A stretch of 51,853 nt of DNA from Phycisphaerae bacterium (GTDB taxonomy: Bacteria > Planctomycetota > Phycisphaerae > Sedimentisphaerales > Anaerohalosphaeraceae). This document shows, in pieces, positions 44,517 through 51,853 of the stretch. The DNA lies in contig JAGPMT010000019.1 in the NCBI GenBank assembly GCA_018052735.1, positions 1-51,853 on the forward strand, written 5' to 3'. A model generated the notes under the pieces. That model saw only the letters and a list, made by a program, of their open reading frames with translations. It had not been told where the DNA came from and made no database searches. Both the position numbers and the translations under genes were made by a program. How positions within the stretch are numbered: the first letter of the stretch is position 1; every line of letters begins with the position of its first letter.

Positions 44517-45383
44517 ATGAACTCCAAAAAAGCATTTACGCTGATCGAGCTGCTGGTAGTCATTGCCATCATTGCTCTGCTGCTTTCGGTCATTATTCCG
44601 GCACTCAAAAAAGTCAAAAAACAGGCCGCTGCTGTCGTATGCCTGTCGAATATGAGAAGCATGGCAACATCGTGGCATTCCTATGCAATGGACCATGACA
44701 GCAAACTGGTCAACGGCCATGTGCCCCGCCGGATTTTTGCGTCTCCTTGTTTTTGGGTCGAAGCCCCGCAGGACCGCAACGGGGTTTATACCGGCGAAAA
44801 AGCCCTCAGCAATACAGTTCTGCCGGTTCAAGAAGAACAAAACGGCATACGAAAAGGGCTTTTATTCCCCTACCTTGAAGCGGTGGATGCCTATCACTGC
44901 CCTGCTGACAAAAGTGCATTGCTGTTTTCCGACAGGTCTACCGCCGGCTATGGCTCTTGGTGGAACAGCTATTCTATTACCGGCATGATGAATGGGGAAG
45001 CATCAAAAGAGACATACCTGCTCTACAATCCTTCTGCTACAAGCGGATGGGACAACCACTCTGTATTCAAACTGTCGGAAATATCAAGTCCCTCAAGCCG
45101 CATCGTTTTTTTGGAAAATGCGGATTGGCGCGGCTGGCTGATGGGATCGTGGCTGATGAATTATACGACACCTTACTGGACCGATCCCTTTGCCATCTGG
45201 CACGGGACAACAAGCCCTTTCAGCCCGCTGGGATTTGCAGATGGACATGCCGAAAATCACCGGTGGGTTAACAAATCGACATGGGATATGGCTCAAAAAC
45301 ATCTTTTCAATGTCACCCCGCCGGCCAATGAACGGGAAGATATTGAATTTATGCGGCTTGCGTATCTGCCCCGGGGGAAATAA
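44517..45383 (+). CDS. Prepilin-type (type II pseudopilin-like) protein with H-X9-DG end
   Basis: 288 residues. The N-terminus is a prepilin signal: KKAFTLIELLVVIAIIALLL, with the conserved glutamate five residues into the mature protein. A globular domain follows, ending in an H-X9-DG-type motif (WHGTTSPFSPLGFADGHAENHRWV), typical of the expanded pseudopilin families of Planctomycetes and Lentisphaerae. These are processed by prepilin peptidase; their role with sugar-degrading enzymes is not known, but secretion or surface display is plausible. AGGAG lies eight bases before the ATG. It lies 35 bases after the GH76 stop and before GH92, so it belongs to the mannan operon. Confidence 0.87.
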   Translation: MNSKKAFTLIELLVVIAIIALLLSVIIPALKKVKKQAAAVVCLSNMRSMATSWHSYAMDHDSKLVNGHVPRRIFASPCFWVEAPQDRNGVYTGEKALSNTVLPVQEEQNGIRKGLLFPYLEAVDAYHCPADKSALLFSDRSTAGYGSWWNSYSITGMMNGEASKETYLLYNPSATSGWDNHSVFKLSEISSPSSRIVFLENADWRGWLMGSWLMNYTTPYWTDPFAIWHGTTSPFSPLGFADGHAENHRWVNKSTWDMAQKHLFNVTPPANEREDIEFMRLAYLPRGK

Positions 45384-45476
45384 TGCCTGGCGGCTGCAGA
45401 ATACAATACAATCCGAATCCGCAGACAAGCAAATGCAGTGTTGAATAATAACTATTGGACAATCAGGGAGGCCTTT

Positions 45477-47780
45477 ATGAAGTGCAGATGGAACGTTGCG
45501 ACCGCATGGATGCTCTTTATCTGCTGTCTGTCACCGCTGGGTTATGCCACACAGCCGTCTTCGTTTTCTTATGCAGATTATGTAAATCCGCTCGTGGGAA
45601 CGGATTCGACTTTTAACTTTTCAACGGGAAACACGTATCCTGCAGTGGCAGTTCCCCGCGGAATGAACTTCTGGACGCCGCAGACCAACAAAATGGGAGA
45701 CGGCTGGTGCTACCAGTACGGTGCCCGCAAAATCCGCGGCTTCAAACAGACCCATCAACCGAGTCCATGGATCAATGATTATGCGGCATTTTCTCTGATG
45801 CCGATTGTCGGTCAATTGACGGTCGATGAGGAGAAACGGGCATCGTGGTTTTCCCATAAGGCCGAAACAGCCAGACCTTATTATTACCGCGTGTATTTGG
45901 CGGATTACGATGTAACGGCGGAAATAACCCCGACAGAACGGGCTGCTCAGTTTCGATTCACCTTCCCGGAATCGGATTCTTCCTACATCCTGCTGGACGG
46001 TTTTGATAAAGGGTCGTATGTCAAGATACTGCCGGCCGAGCGGACCATCATCGGATATTGTCGAAATAACAACGGCGGGGTTCCGCAGAACTTTCATAAC
46101 TATTTTATTGTCGTCTTTGACAGAGATTTTGAGGAGGTCTATACATGGAATAACGGCAGGGTTCAAAGCGGGCAAACCGAAGAGCAGGGAAATCATGTCG
46201 GTGCGGCCGTGCGTTTCCGCACACACAAAGGCCAGCAGATCCAAATCAAAGCGGCTTCCTCTTTTATCAGTCCGCAGCAGGCCAAACTGAATCTGCAGCG
46301 GGAACTGGCCGATGATTCTTTTGACCAAACATGCCGTAAAGCAAAAGATATATGGAACAGCCATTTGGGGCGGTTCCGCGTCAGCGGAGGCACCGAAGCA
46401 CAATATCAGAATTTTTATACAGCCTTGTACCGGGCGCTGCTGTTTCCCCGGATGTTTTACGAATTGGATGCAGCGGGCAGAATTGTGCATTACAGTCCCT
46501 ACAACGGTCAGGTTCTGCCGGGGTATATGTTCACCGACAACGGGTTCTGGGATACCTTTCGTGCGGTTTTTCCATTCCTGACGCTGATGTATCCTGAACT
46601 CAATGCCCAGATTATGGAAGGTCTGGTTAATACCTATACAGAAAGCGGCTGGCTTCCGGAGTGGGCCAGTCCGGGACATCGGGACTGCATGATCGGCTCC
46701 AATTCAGCTGTCAATATCGCCGATGCGTATCTGAAGGGCATTCGGGGCTATGACATCGATACCCTGTACGAAGCAATTCTGAAGAATTCCGAAAATGCCG
46801 GTCCCCTCCGTTCCGTCGGACGGTTTGGTGTCGAATATTATAACACGCTGGGGTATGTCCCCTGCGATGTGAACGTCAATGAAAGCGTTGCCCGGACGCT
46901 GGAATACTGTTATGCGGATTTTACCATCTGGAAGCTGGCCAGAGCGCTGAATCGCCCGCAGGATGAGATTGACCGCTTTTTCCGCCGGGCACAGTACTAC
47001 AAAAATGTTTTTGATGCCTCGACCAATTTTATGCGCGGGCGAAGAAAAGACGGCTCCTGGTCCGAACCTTTTGTGCCGGAAAAATGGGGCGGAGATTTCA
47101 CCGAGGGATGTGCATGGCATTACACGTGGTCTGTTTTTCACGACCCGCAGGGGCTGATAGATTTAATGGGCGGGCGTGAAGCATTTGCAGCCAAACTGGA
47201 TGCTGTTTTTACAACTCCCCCCAAGTATGACTGTTCGTACTACGGTTTCCCCATTCATGAAATTATTGAGATGACGGTAATGGATATGGGCCAGTATGCT
47301 CACGGCAATCAGCCGATTCAGCATATGATTTACCTGTACAACTACGCCGGCCAGCCGTGGAAAGCGCAGAAATGGGTACGGGAAGTAATGAACAGACTCT
47401 ATACGCCTACTCCGGACGGCTTATGCGGGGATGAAGACAACGGCCAGACCTCAGCTTGGTATGTATTTTCGGCACTCGGCTTTTATCCGGTCTGTCCCGG
47501 TTCGGGCCAGTATGTGCTGGGAGCTCCGCTGTTCAAAAATGCGGTGCTTCACCTGCCGAATGGAAAAATCTTCGAAATTTCGGCTCCTAAGAATTCGGCA
47601 GAAAACCTCTATATCCAATCGGCTAAACTGAATGGACGAACGTATACAAAAACCTATCTGCAGCATCACGATATAATCAAGGGCGGCAAACTGCAGATTG
47701 CGATGGGAGACAAGCCCAATCCAAACTGGGGCAGCGGCCCGGATGATGTCCCGTACTCGATGTCCAGCGAAAAACATTGA
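45477..47780 (+). CDS. GH92 exo-alpha-mannosidase
   Basis: 767 residues with a signal peptide. Family blocks: YVNPLVGTDS, GNTYPAVAVPRGMNFWTPQT, GFWDTFRAVFPFL, PEWASPGHRDCMIGSNSAV and GQTSAWYVFSALGFYPVCPG. The catalytic acid is Glu543 (FTEGCAWHYTW) and the base pair of acids Asp652/Asp654 (GDEDNG); the spacing of 111 residues equals that between Glu533 and Asp644 in Bacteroides BT3990. GH92 enzymes are calcium-dependent inverting alpha-mannosidases that trim alpha-1,2, 1,3 or other mannose links. ATG 45477 has GGGAGG five bases upstream; the frame extends to 45438 without support. Confidence 0.94.
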   Translation: MKCRWNVATAWMLFICCLSPLGYATQPSSFSYADYVNPLVGTDSTFNFSTGNTYPAVAVPRGMNFWTPQTNKMGDGWCYQYGARKIRGFKQTHQPSPWINDYAAFSLMPIVGQLTVDEEKRASWFSHKAETARPYYYRVYLADYDVTAEITPTERAAQFRFTFPESDSSYILLDGFDKGSYVKILPAERTIIGYCRNNNGGVPQNFHNYFIVVFDRDFEEVYTWNNGRVQSGQTEEQGNHVGAAVRFRTHKGQQIQIKAASSFISPQQAKLNLQRELADDSFDQTCRKAKDIWNSHLGRFRVSGGTEAQYQNFYTALYRALLFPRMFYELDAAGRIVHYSPYNGQVLPGYMFTDNGFWDTFRAVFPFLTLMYPELNAQIMEGLVNTYTESGWLPEWASPGHRDCMIGSNSAVNIADAYLKGIRGYDIDTLYEAILKNSENAGPLRSVGRFGVEYYNTLGYVPCDVNVNESVARTLEYCYADFTIWKLARALNRPQDEIDRFFRRAQYYKNVFDASTNFMRGRRKDGSWSEPFVPEKWGGDFTEGCAWHYTWSVFHDPQGLIDLMGGREAFAAKLDAVFTTPPKYDCSYYGFPIHEIIEMTVMDMGQYAHGNQPIQHMIYLYNYAGQPWKAQKWVREVMNRLYTPTPDGLCGDEDNGQTSAWYVFSALGFYPVCPGSGQYVLGAPLFKNAVLHLPNGKIFEISAPKNSAENLYIQSAKLNGRTYTKTYLQHHDIIKGGKLQIAMGDKPNPNWGSGPDDVPYSMSSEKH

Positions 47781-47836
47781 ACGTTATCTTGGTCAGATAT
47801 GCTGTTAATTAGTCACCTCTATCGAAAGGAAATTTT

Positions 47837-49000
47837 ATGGGAATGAAAACACTGCCTATTCTGCTGGCCTTTTTTGTAATGGGAGTTGCCGATGCGATGG
47901 GGCCTATGTCAGATGCCGTTCGGCAAAACTATCAGCTGAGCAATGTGATGGCCACCCTGCTGTCCTTTTTTGTTTTTATTGCCTTTGCGGTATTCAGTGT
48001 GCCGGGGGGGCTGTTGGCAACTTACATCGGCAAGAAAAAACTGCTTCTTCTGGGGCTGGGATTGAATGCTGCGGCCATGCTGATTCCCTGTCTGATGCAG
48101 CCGGGATTTGCGCTGCTGCTGGTCTGCATTTTCGTGCTGGGCATCGGCACAACTTTTTTGCAGGTTGCCGGCAATCCCATTATGCGGGATGTCAGTCCGC
48201 AAGGCGCTTACGGCCGCAACCTCAGCTTTGCCCAAGGCTTTAAGGGAATCGGCAGTACCGTTTCATCCTATTTAGTTACAGCAATAGCAGGTTTTGCCCT
48301 TTTTGAAAGTATGGGCTGGCGGGGGGTATTTCCGATTTTCTTTATCCTTATGGCGGTTACATTTGTCTGGGTTGCCACGTTGAAAATCGAAGAGACCAAA
48401 GCCGATGTTCCGCCCAGCATTCTCACGAGTCTCCAGCTGCTGCAGAAGCCGGTATTTGCGATGGCCGTTTTGGGGATTTTTCTGTATGTCGGAGCGGAAG
48501 TCTGCATGGGGCGGTTTCTTCTGCCGCTGCTGGAAGCTATGGGATTGGAGAAATCCACCGCCTCAAAATTCGGACCGGCGTTCTTTTTTATGATGCTGAC
48601 GGTCGGCCGTTTAGCCGGCGGTGCCGTACTGACTTTGCTGACGCCAAGAACATTTTTCCGCTTGTCAGCAGCTCTGGGATTGCTGGGGGCCGGTCTGCTG
48701 ATGCTGGGCAATCCATCCTTTGCCATTCTCGGCGTACTGGCAGCTGGTTTGGGATTTGCAAATATCTGGCCGATGCTGTTTTCGATTACGGTTGAAGAAG
48801 AACCTCAGCGCAGCAGCGAATTGAGCGGGCTGATGTGCATGGCTATTTCCGGCGGGGCACTGGTTCCGCTGGCGATGAGCAAGCTGGTCGACAGCGGGCT
48901 GGCCGCAAAAGCATTCATCATACCGGTTATCTGCTTTTTCTATCTGCTGGCACTGTCGCTGAAAGGCCCCAGCAAGGTTAAACCAGCAGCAGCGCAGTGA
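47837..49000 (+). CDS. FucP/FHS-type major facilitator sugar permease
   Basis: 387 residues with about twelve hydrophobic helices. The GTTFLQVAGNPIMRDVSPQG loop and the overall pattern (FAVFSVPGGLLATYIGKKKLL near the start) match the fucose:H+ symporter (FHS) branch of the MFS, whose members import L-fucose, glucose, galactose or mannose. In this operon between GH92 and a ROK kinase, mannose is the likely cargo. AAAGGA precedes the ATG. No TonB-dependent or SusC-type importer is in the window, so this is the only visible sugar importer. Confidence 0.88.
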   Translation: MGMKTLPILLAFFVMGVADAMGPMSDAVRQNYQLSNVMATLLSFFVFIAFAVFSVPGGLLATYIGKKKLLLLGLGLNAAAMLIPCLMQPGFALLLVCIFVLGIGTTFLQVAGNPIMRDVSPQGAYGRNLSFAQGFKGIGSTVSSYLVTAIAGFALFESMGWRGVFPIFFILMAVTFVWVATLKIEETKADVPPSILTSLQLLQKPVFAMAVLGIFLYVGAEVCMGRFLLPLLEAMGLEKSTASKFGPAFFFMMLTVGRLAGGAVLTLLTPRTFFRLSAALGLLGAGLLMLGNPSFAILGVLAAGLGFANIWPMLFSITVEEEPQRSSELSGLMCMAISGGALVPLAMSKLVDSGLAAKAFIIPVICFFYLLALSLKGPSKVKPAAAQ

Positions 49001-49034
49001 TACTCTTTTAACCCTATTTTAAGGAAGCAAGAGA

Positions 49035-50141
49035 ATGCAAGATCATCGTATTGTTCTGACGCTGGATGCCGGCGGAACCAACTTTGTTTTTTCGGCTATT
49101 CAGGATATGAAGGAAGCAGCAGCACCGGTCCGTCTGCCGGCTTATGCCGATAATTTGGAAAAAAGCTTGGCTTCTATCCGGGAGGGTTTTTCGCAAGTGA
49201 TATCCCAATTGCCGCAGAAGCCGGCAGCTATCAGTTTTGCCTTCCCAGGGCCGGCAGACTACCCGAACGGCATTATCGACAATATGGGCAATCTTCCGGC
49301 CTATCGCGGCGGCGTTGCCTTAGGGCCCTATCTGGAAGAAACATTTCAGATGCCGGTTTTTATCAATAACGACGGCGATTTGTTCGCTTACGGGGAAGCG
49401 ATAGCCGGCCTGCTGCCCAAAGTCAACCGCATGCTGGAACAGGCGGGTTCCCCAAAACGGTTCAGCAAGCTTTTCGGCATTACGCTGGGGACCGGCTTCG
49501 GGGGCGGGATTGTCGCCGACGGAAGACTGTTTATTGGGGACAACTCCGCAGCCGGCGAAATCTGGATTACCCGCAACAAGCGTCATCCCAAATGCTTTGC
49601 AGAAGAAGGCGTCAGCATCCGCGCTGTCCGCGGTTCGTACGCCCGGGTTACCGGCATCGCTGTTTCCGATGCACCAACGCCAAAGGATATCTACGAAATC
49701 GGCATCGGCCGCCAGCCGGGCAATAAAGATGCAGCCCGTCAGGCATTTGAGGAAATGGGCGAAGTCATCGGCGATGCTCTGGCCAATGCTATCACGCTGA
49801 TTGATGGCCTCATCGTTATCGGCGGCGGGCTGGCAGCAGCGTATCCGCTTTTTATTGATGCTGTTCTCAAAGAAATGAACGGGACTATTGAAAGCTACAG
49901 CGGCCAAAAACTGCCCCGCATTGTCCAACGATGCTTTGACTTGGAAAACCCGGAAGCCTGCCGGCTATTTTTGGAAGGCCGCATCAAAGAAATCCATGTG
50001 CCCGGCAGCAAAAGAATTATCAAGTACGATTCACTCAAGCGAATCGGGATTGGACGGGCGGTTTTGGATACCAGCCATGCGGTTTCTATTGGGGCATATG
50101 CCTATGCTCTTAATCAATTGGACAATCCGAAGAAGAAATAA
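49035..50141 (+). CDS. ROK-family sugar kinase
   Basis: 368 residues. The ATP-binding phosphate loop LDAGGTNF and the catalytic aspartate in INNDGDLFAYGE are present, followed by GITLGTGFGGGIV and the C-terminal IVIGGGLAAA. The usual zinc motif of ROK proteins (CxCGxxGCxE) is missing; the equivalent stretch EIWITRNKRHPKCFAEEGVS has one cysteine only. There is no DNA-binding domain, so it is an enzyme and not a repressor. By position it is probably a mannokinase or glucokinase, feeding mannose from the permease into glycolysis as mannose 6-phosphate. AAGGAAG precedes the ATG. Confidence 0.85.
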   Translation: MQDHRIVLTLDAGGTNFVFSAIQDMKEAAAPVRLPAYADNLEKSLASIREGFSQVISQLPQKPAAISFAFPGPADYPNGIIDNMGNLPAYRGGVALGPYLEETFQMPVFINNDGDLFAYGEAIAGLLPKVNRMLEQAGSPKRFSKLFGITLGTGFGGGIVADGRLFIGDNSAAGEIWITRNKRHPKCFAEEGVSIRAVRGSYARVTGIAVSDAPTPKDIYEIGIGRQPGNKDAARQAFEEMGEVIGDALANAITLIDGLIVIGGGLAAAYPLFIDAVLKEMNGTIESYSGQKLPRIVQRCFDLENPEACRLFLEGRIKEIHVPGSKRIIKYDSLKRIGIGRAVLDTSHAVSIGAYAYALNQLDNPKKK

Positions 50142-50162
50142 CTTTATTGTATGAGGTGCAGA

Positions 50163-51593
50163 ATGTTTACACGCAGAGATTTCCTTAAAACCACCGCTGC
50201 TGCGGCAGCCGGATTTTCAATGCCGCGCTCGGGAGCAAATGCCCAATCGCTGCCGGCATTTGCTTCAAAGCGTCCGCCCCAAGAGAAACGGACCTTTGTC
50301 AGCCCTATCGTGGAACAAACGATTCGAGAGGTTACATCCTTTATGAAGGATCCGGAATTGGCGTGGATGTTTGAGAATTGTTTCCCCAACACACTCGATA
50401 CAACGACTGATTTTGAAATTATCGACGGCAAACCCGATACTTTTATCATTACCGGCGATATTGATGCAATGTGGCTGCGCGATTCAACCTGTCAGGTCTG
50501 GCCCTATATGCCGCTGATTCAAAAAGAGGAAAAGCTGCGCACACTGATTCAGGGACTTATTAACCGTCAGGTCAAGTGCGTTCTGCTGGACCCTTACGCC
50601 AACGCATTTTACAAAGATCTTTCGCGTATATCCGAATGGAATCAGGATAGGCCCAAACTGCAGCCCGGTGTTCATGAACGGAAGTGGGAAATCGATTCAC
50701 TGTGCTACGTGGTTCGGCTGGGGTATGAATATTACCGCCTGACAGGTGATGTTTCCTGCTTTGATAAAGACTGGGATCGCGCCATGCGTCTGATTGTGGC
50801 AACCTTTAAGACCGAACAGCGAAAAGACGGCCAAAGCCCCTACCGCTTCATTCGCACAACCTCGCGGATGACCGATGCGCCCGTTTATGACGGCACGGGG
50901 TATCCGGTGCGGCCGGTCGGAATGATTTGCTCTATGTTCCGTCCATCGGATGATGCAACCATCCTGCCGTTTCTGGTTCCCTCGAATCTCTTTGCGGTTC
51001 AGGCTTTGCGCCAGCTGGCTGAGATTTACACCAAAGCAGTCCAAGATGCGGCCTTCGCCCGTGCGTGCACCAGTCTGGCCGATGAGGTTCAGGAAGCCGT
51101 AATGAAATGGGCAACAGCTGACCATCTGGATTACGGACGGATTTATGCCTATGAGGCAGACGGATTCGGCAATCGGCTGTTTATGGATGATGCCAATGTG
51201 CCCAGCTTAATGTCGCTGAGCTATTTGGGAATTCATAAGCCGCAGGATGAAATCTATCAGCGGACCCGCACCTTTCTTATGAGCGAAAACAATCCGTGGT
51301 ATCTGCGGGGAAAGGCCGCAGAAGGATACGGCAGTCCGCATACGGGCAAAAACAGCATCTGGCCGATGGGAATTATCCTTCGAGCGCTAACCAGTGAAAG
51401 CATGGATGAGATTCACTTGTGCCTGCGGATGCTGAAAGCCACGCATGCAGGAACGGGATTTATGCATGAATCCTTCAATAAAGACAATCCGGCGGATTTC
51501 TCGCGAAGCTGGTTTGCTTGGGCAAATACCCTGTTTGGTGAGCTGATTTTAGAGGTTTATCAGAAATACCCCTCTCTGCTCAAAGAAAACTGA
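50163..51593 (+). CDS. GH125 exo-alpha-1,6-mannosidase
   Basis: 476 residues. A twin-arginine-type signal (TRRDFLKTTAAAAAGF) suggests export folded through Tat. The GH125 (alpha/alpha)6 domain shows IITGDIDAMWLRDSTCQVWPY, WEIDSLCYVVRLGYEYYRL, FMDDANVPSLMSLSYLG and GSPHTGKNSIWPMGI, all family-conserved. GH125 enzymes are metal-independent, inverting exo-alpha-1,6-mannosidases that finish GH76 products. ATG 50163 has GAGGTG four bases before; ATG 50151 is the alternative. It ends the operon; an IS element begins three bases after its stop codon. Confidence 0.95.
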   Translation: MFTRRDFLKTTAAAAAGFSMPRSGANAQSLPAFASKRPPQEKRTFVSPIVEQTIREVTSFMKDPELAWMFENCFPNTLDTTTDFEIIDGKPDTFIITGDIDAMWLRDSTCQVWPYMPLIQKEEKLRTLIQGLINRQVKCVLLDPYANAFYKDLSRISEWNQDRPKLQPGVHERKWEIDSLCYVVRLGYEYYRLTGDVSCFDKDWDRAMRLIVATFKTEQRKDGQSPYRFIRTTSRMTDAPVYDGTGYPVRPVGMICSMFRPSDDATILPFLVPSNLFAVQALRQLAEIYTKAVQDAAFARACTSLADEVQEAVMKWATADHLDYGRIYAYEADGFGNRLFMDDANVPSLMSLSYLGIHKPQDEIYQRTRTFLMSENNPWYLRGKAAEGYGSPHTGKNSIWPMGIILRALTSESMDEIHLCLRMLKATHAGTGFMHESFNKDNPADFSRSWFAWANTLFGELILEVYQKYPSLLKEN

Positions 51594-51596
51594 GCG

Positions 51597-51853
51597 TGTC
51601 CCCAAAAACTGGACAGGTATTTAAGGTGGAATTGTTTTCGGGTATACTGGAGCGAAAAGCTCAGAAAGGGACTGAAAACGATGACACAGAAACGACGACG
51701 CTTTACGGCGGAATTCAAGGCCCGTGCGGTGCGAGCGGCGTTGCGTGAGGACAAGACGCTGGCGCAGTTGGCCACGGAGTTCGATGTCCACCCCAACCAG
51801 ATTACGGAATGGAAACGGCAGGCGCTGGAAAAGGCGGCCGGTGAGGAACTGGC
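51597..51853 (+). mobile_element. IS3-family insertion sequence, left end (truncated by window edge)
   Basis: The end begins TGTCCCCAAAAACTGGACA, where TGTCC and GGACA are complementary, as in IS3-type terminal repeats. The transposase reading frame starts 84 bases later. The other end and target duplication lie outside the window. It sits only three bases after the GH125 stop codon, so it may mark the end of the mannan operon or have displaced later genes. Confidence 0.75.
51681..51853 (+). CDS. IS3-family transposase OrfA (partial)
   Basis: The first 57 residues of an OrfA-type protein: RRRFTAEFKARAVRAALRED, LAQLATEFDVHPNQITEWKR, a helix-turn-helix DNA-binding region of the IS3/IS911 type. 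The ATG at 51681 has AAAGGGA upstream. The frame runs off the window; the OrfB integrase, expected by frameshift downstream, is not visible. Confidence 0.85.
   Translation, partial: MTQKRRRFTAEFKARAVRAALREDKTLAQLATEFDVHPNQITEWKRQALEKAAGEEL

Noticed and set aside
20252-51593. A Bacteroidetes-type polysaccharide utilisation locus
   Set aside because: No SusC or SusD homologue, hybrid two-component sensor or TonB-dependent importer is present; dockerin, PEP-CTERM and pseudopilin features point to a planctomycete instead.

Overview
The window looks like a chromosomal segment of an anaerobic, carbohydrate-degrading planctomycete, most likely of the Phycisphaerae/Sedimentisphaerales type. The evidence is dockerin-like C-termini with no cohesin gene, a PEP-CTERM tail, a planctomycete-style ECF sigma factor paired with a FecR anti-sigma, a prepilin-type protein with the H-X9-DG motif, GSIII-type glutamine synthetase and B12-dependent ribonucleotide reductase. 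The taxonomic call is inference; there is no rRNA or ribosomal marker in the window, and no tRNA was found.

Layout. Bases 1-228 hold the end of a DAHP synthase gene. Bases 252-5676 are a surface-polysaccharide/glycolipid block: a GT21-like glycosyltransferase, a membrane glycosyltransferase, a polyprenyl-phosphate sugar transferase and a pyruvyl transferase-like protein. Bases 5818-16202 are a nitrogen-assimilation block: glnN behind a sigma-54-type promoter, then gltB-gltD and the glutamine-dependent NAD synthetase nadE. Bases 16629-19754 hold class II ribonucleotide reductase behind a tandem pair of NrdR boxes. A decayed ECF sigma gene (19822-19980, minus strand) follows.

From about 20.2 kb to the end the window is a carbohydrate-utilisation island. 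A multidomain GH76 protein (20252-23119, plus) faces a colinear minus-strand array running from an ECF sigma factor (42739) down to 23243. The order of transcription is sigma factor, FecR anti-sigma with a carbohydrate-binding-like C-terminus, three paralogous LamG proteins, GH2, a DUF4965-type protein, a second GH2, GH127 and a GxGYxYP protein. Divergently, 43363-51593 is a compact alpha-mannan operon: GH76 endo-mannanase, pseudopilin, GH92 alpha-mannosidase, FucP-type sugar permease, ROK kinase and GH125 exo-mannosidase. An IS3-type element begins three bases after its last stop codon and runs off the window.

Working model (inference): extracellular GH76 enzymes cut the alpha-1,6-mannan backbone, GH92 and GH125 release mannose, the permease imports it and the ROK kinase phosphorylates it. 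The minus-strand array handles other side chains (arabinofuranose, beta-linked sugars) under control of a membrane anti-sigma factor that may sense polysaccharide directly. No SusC/SusD pair is present, which separates this locus from Bacteroidetes mannan loci.
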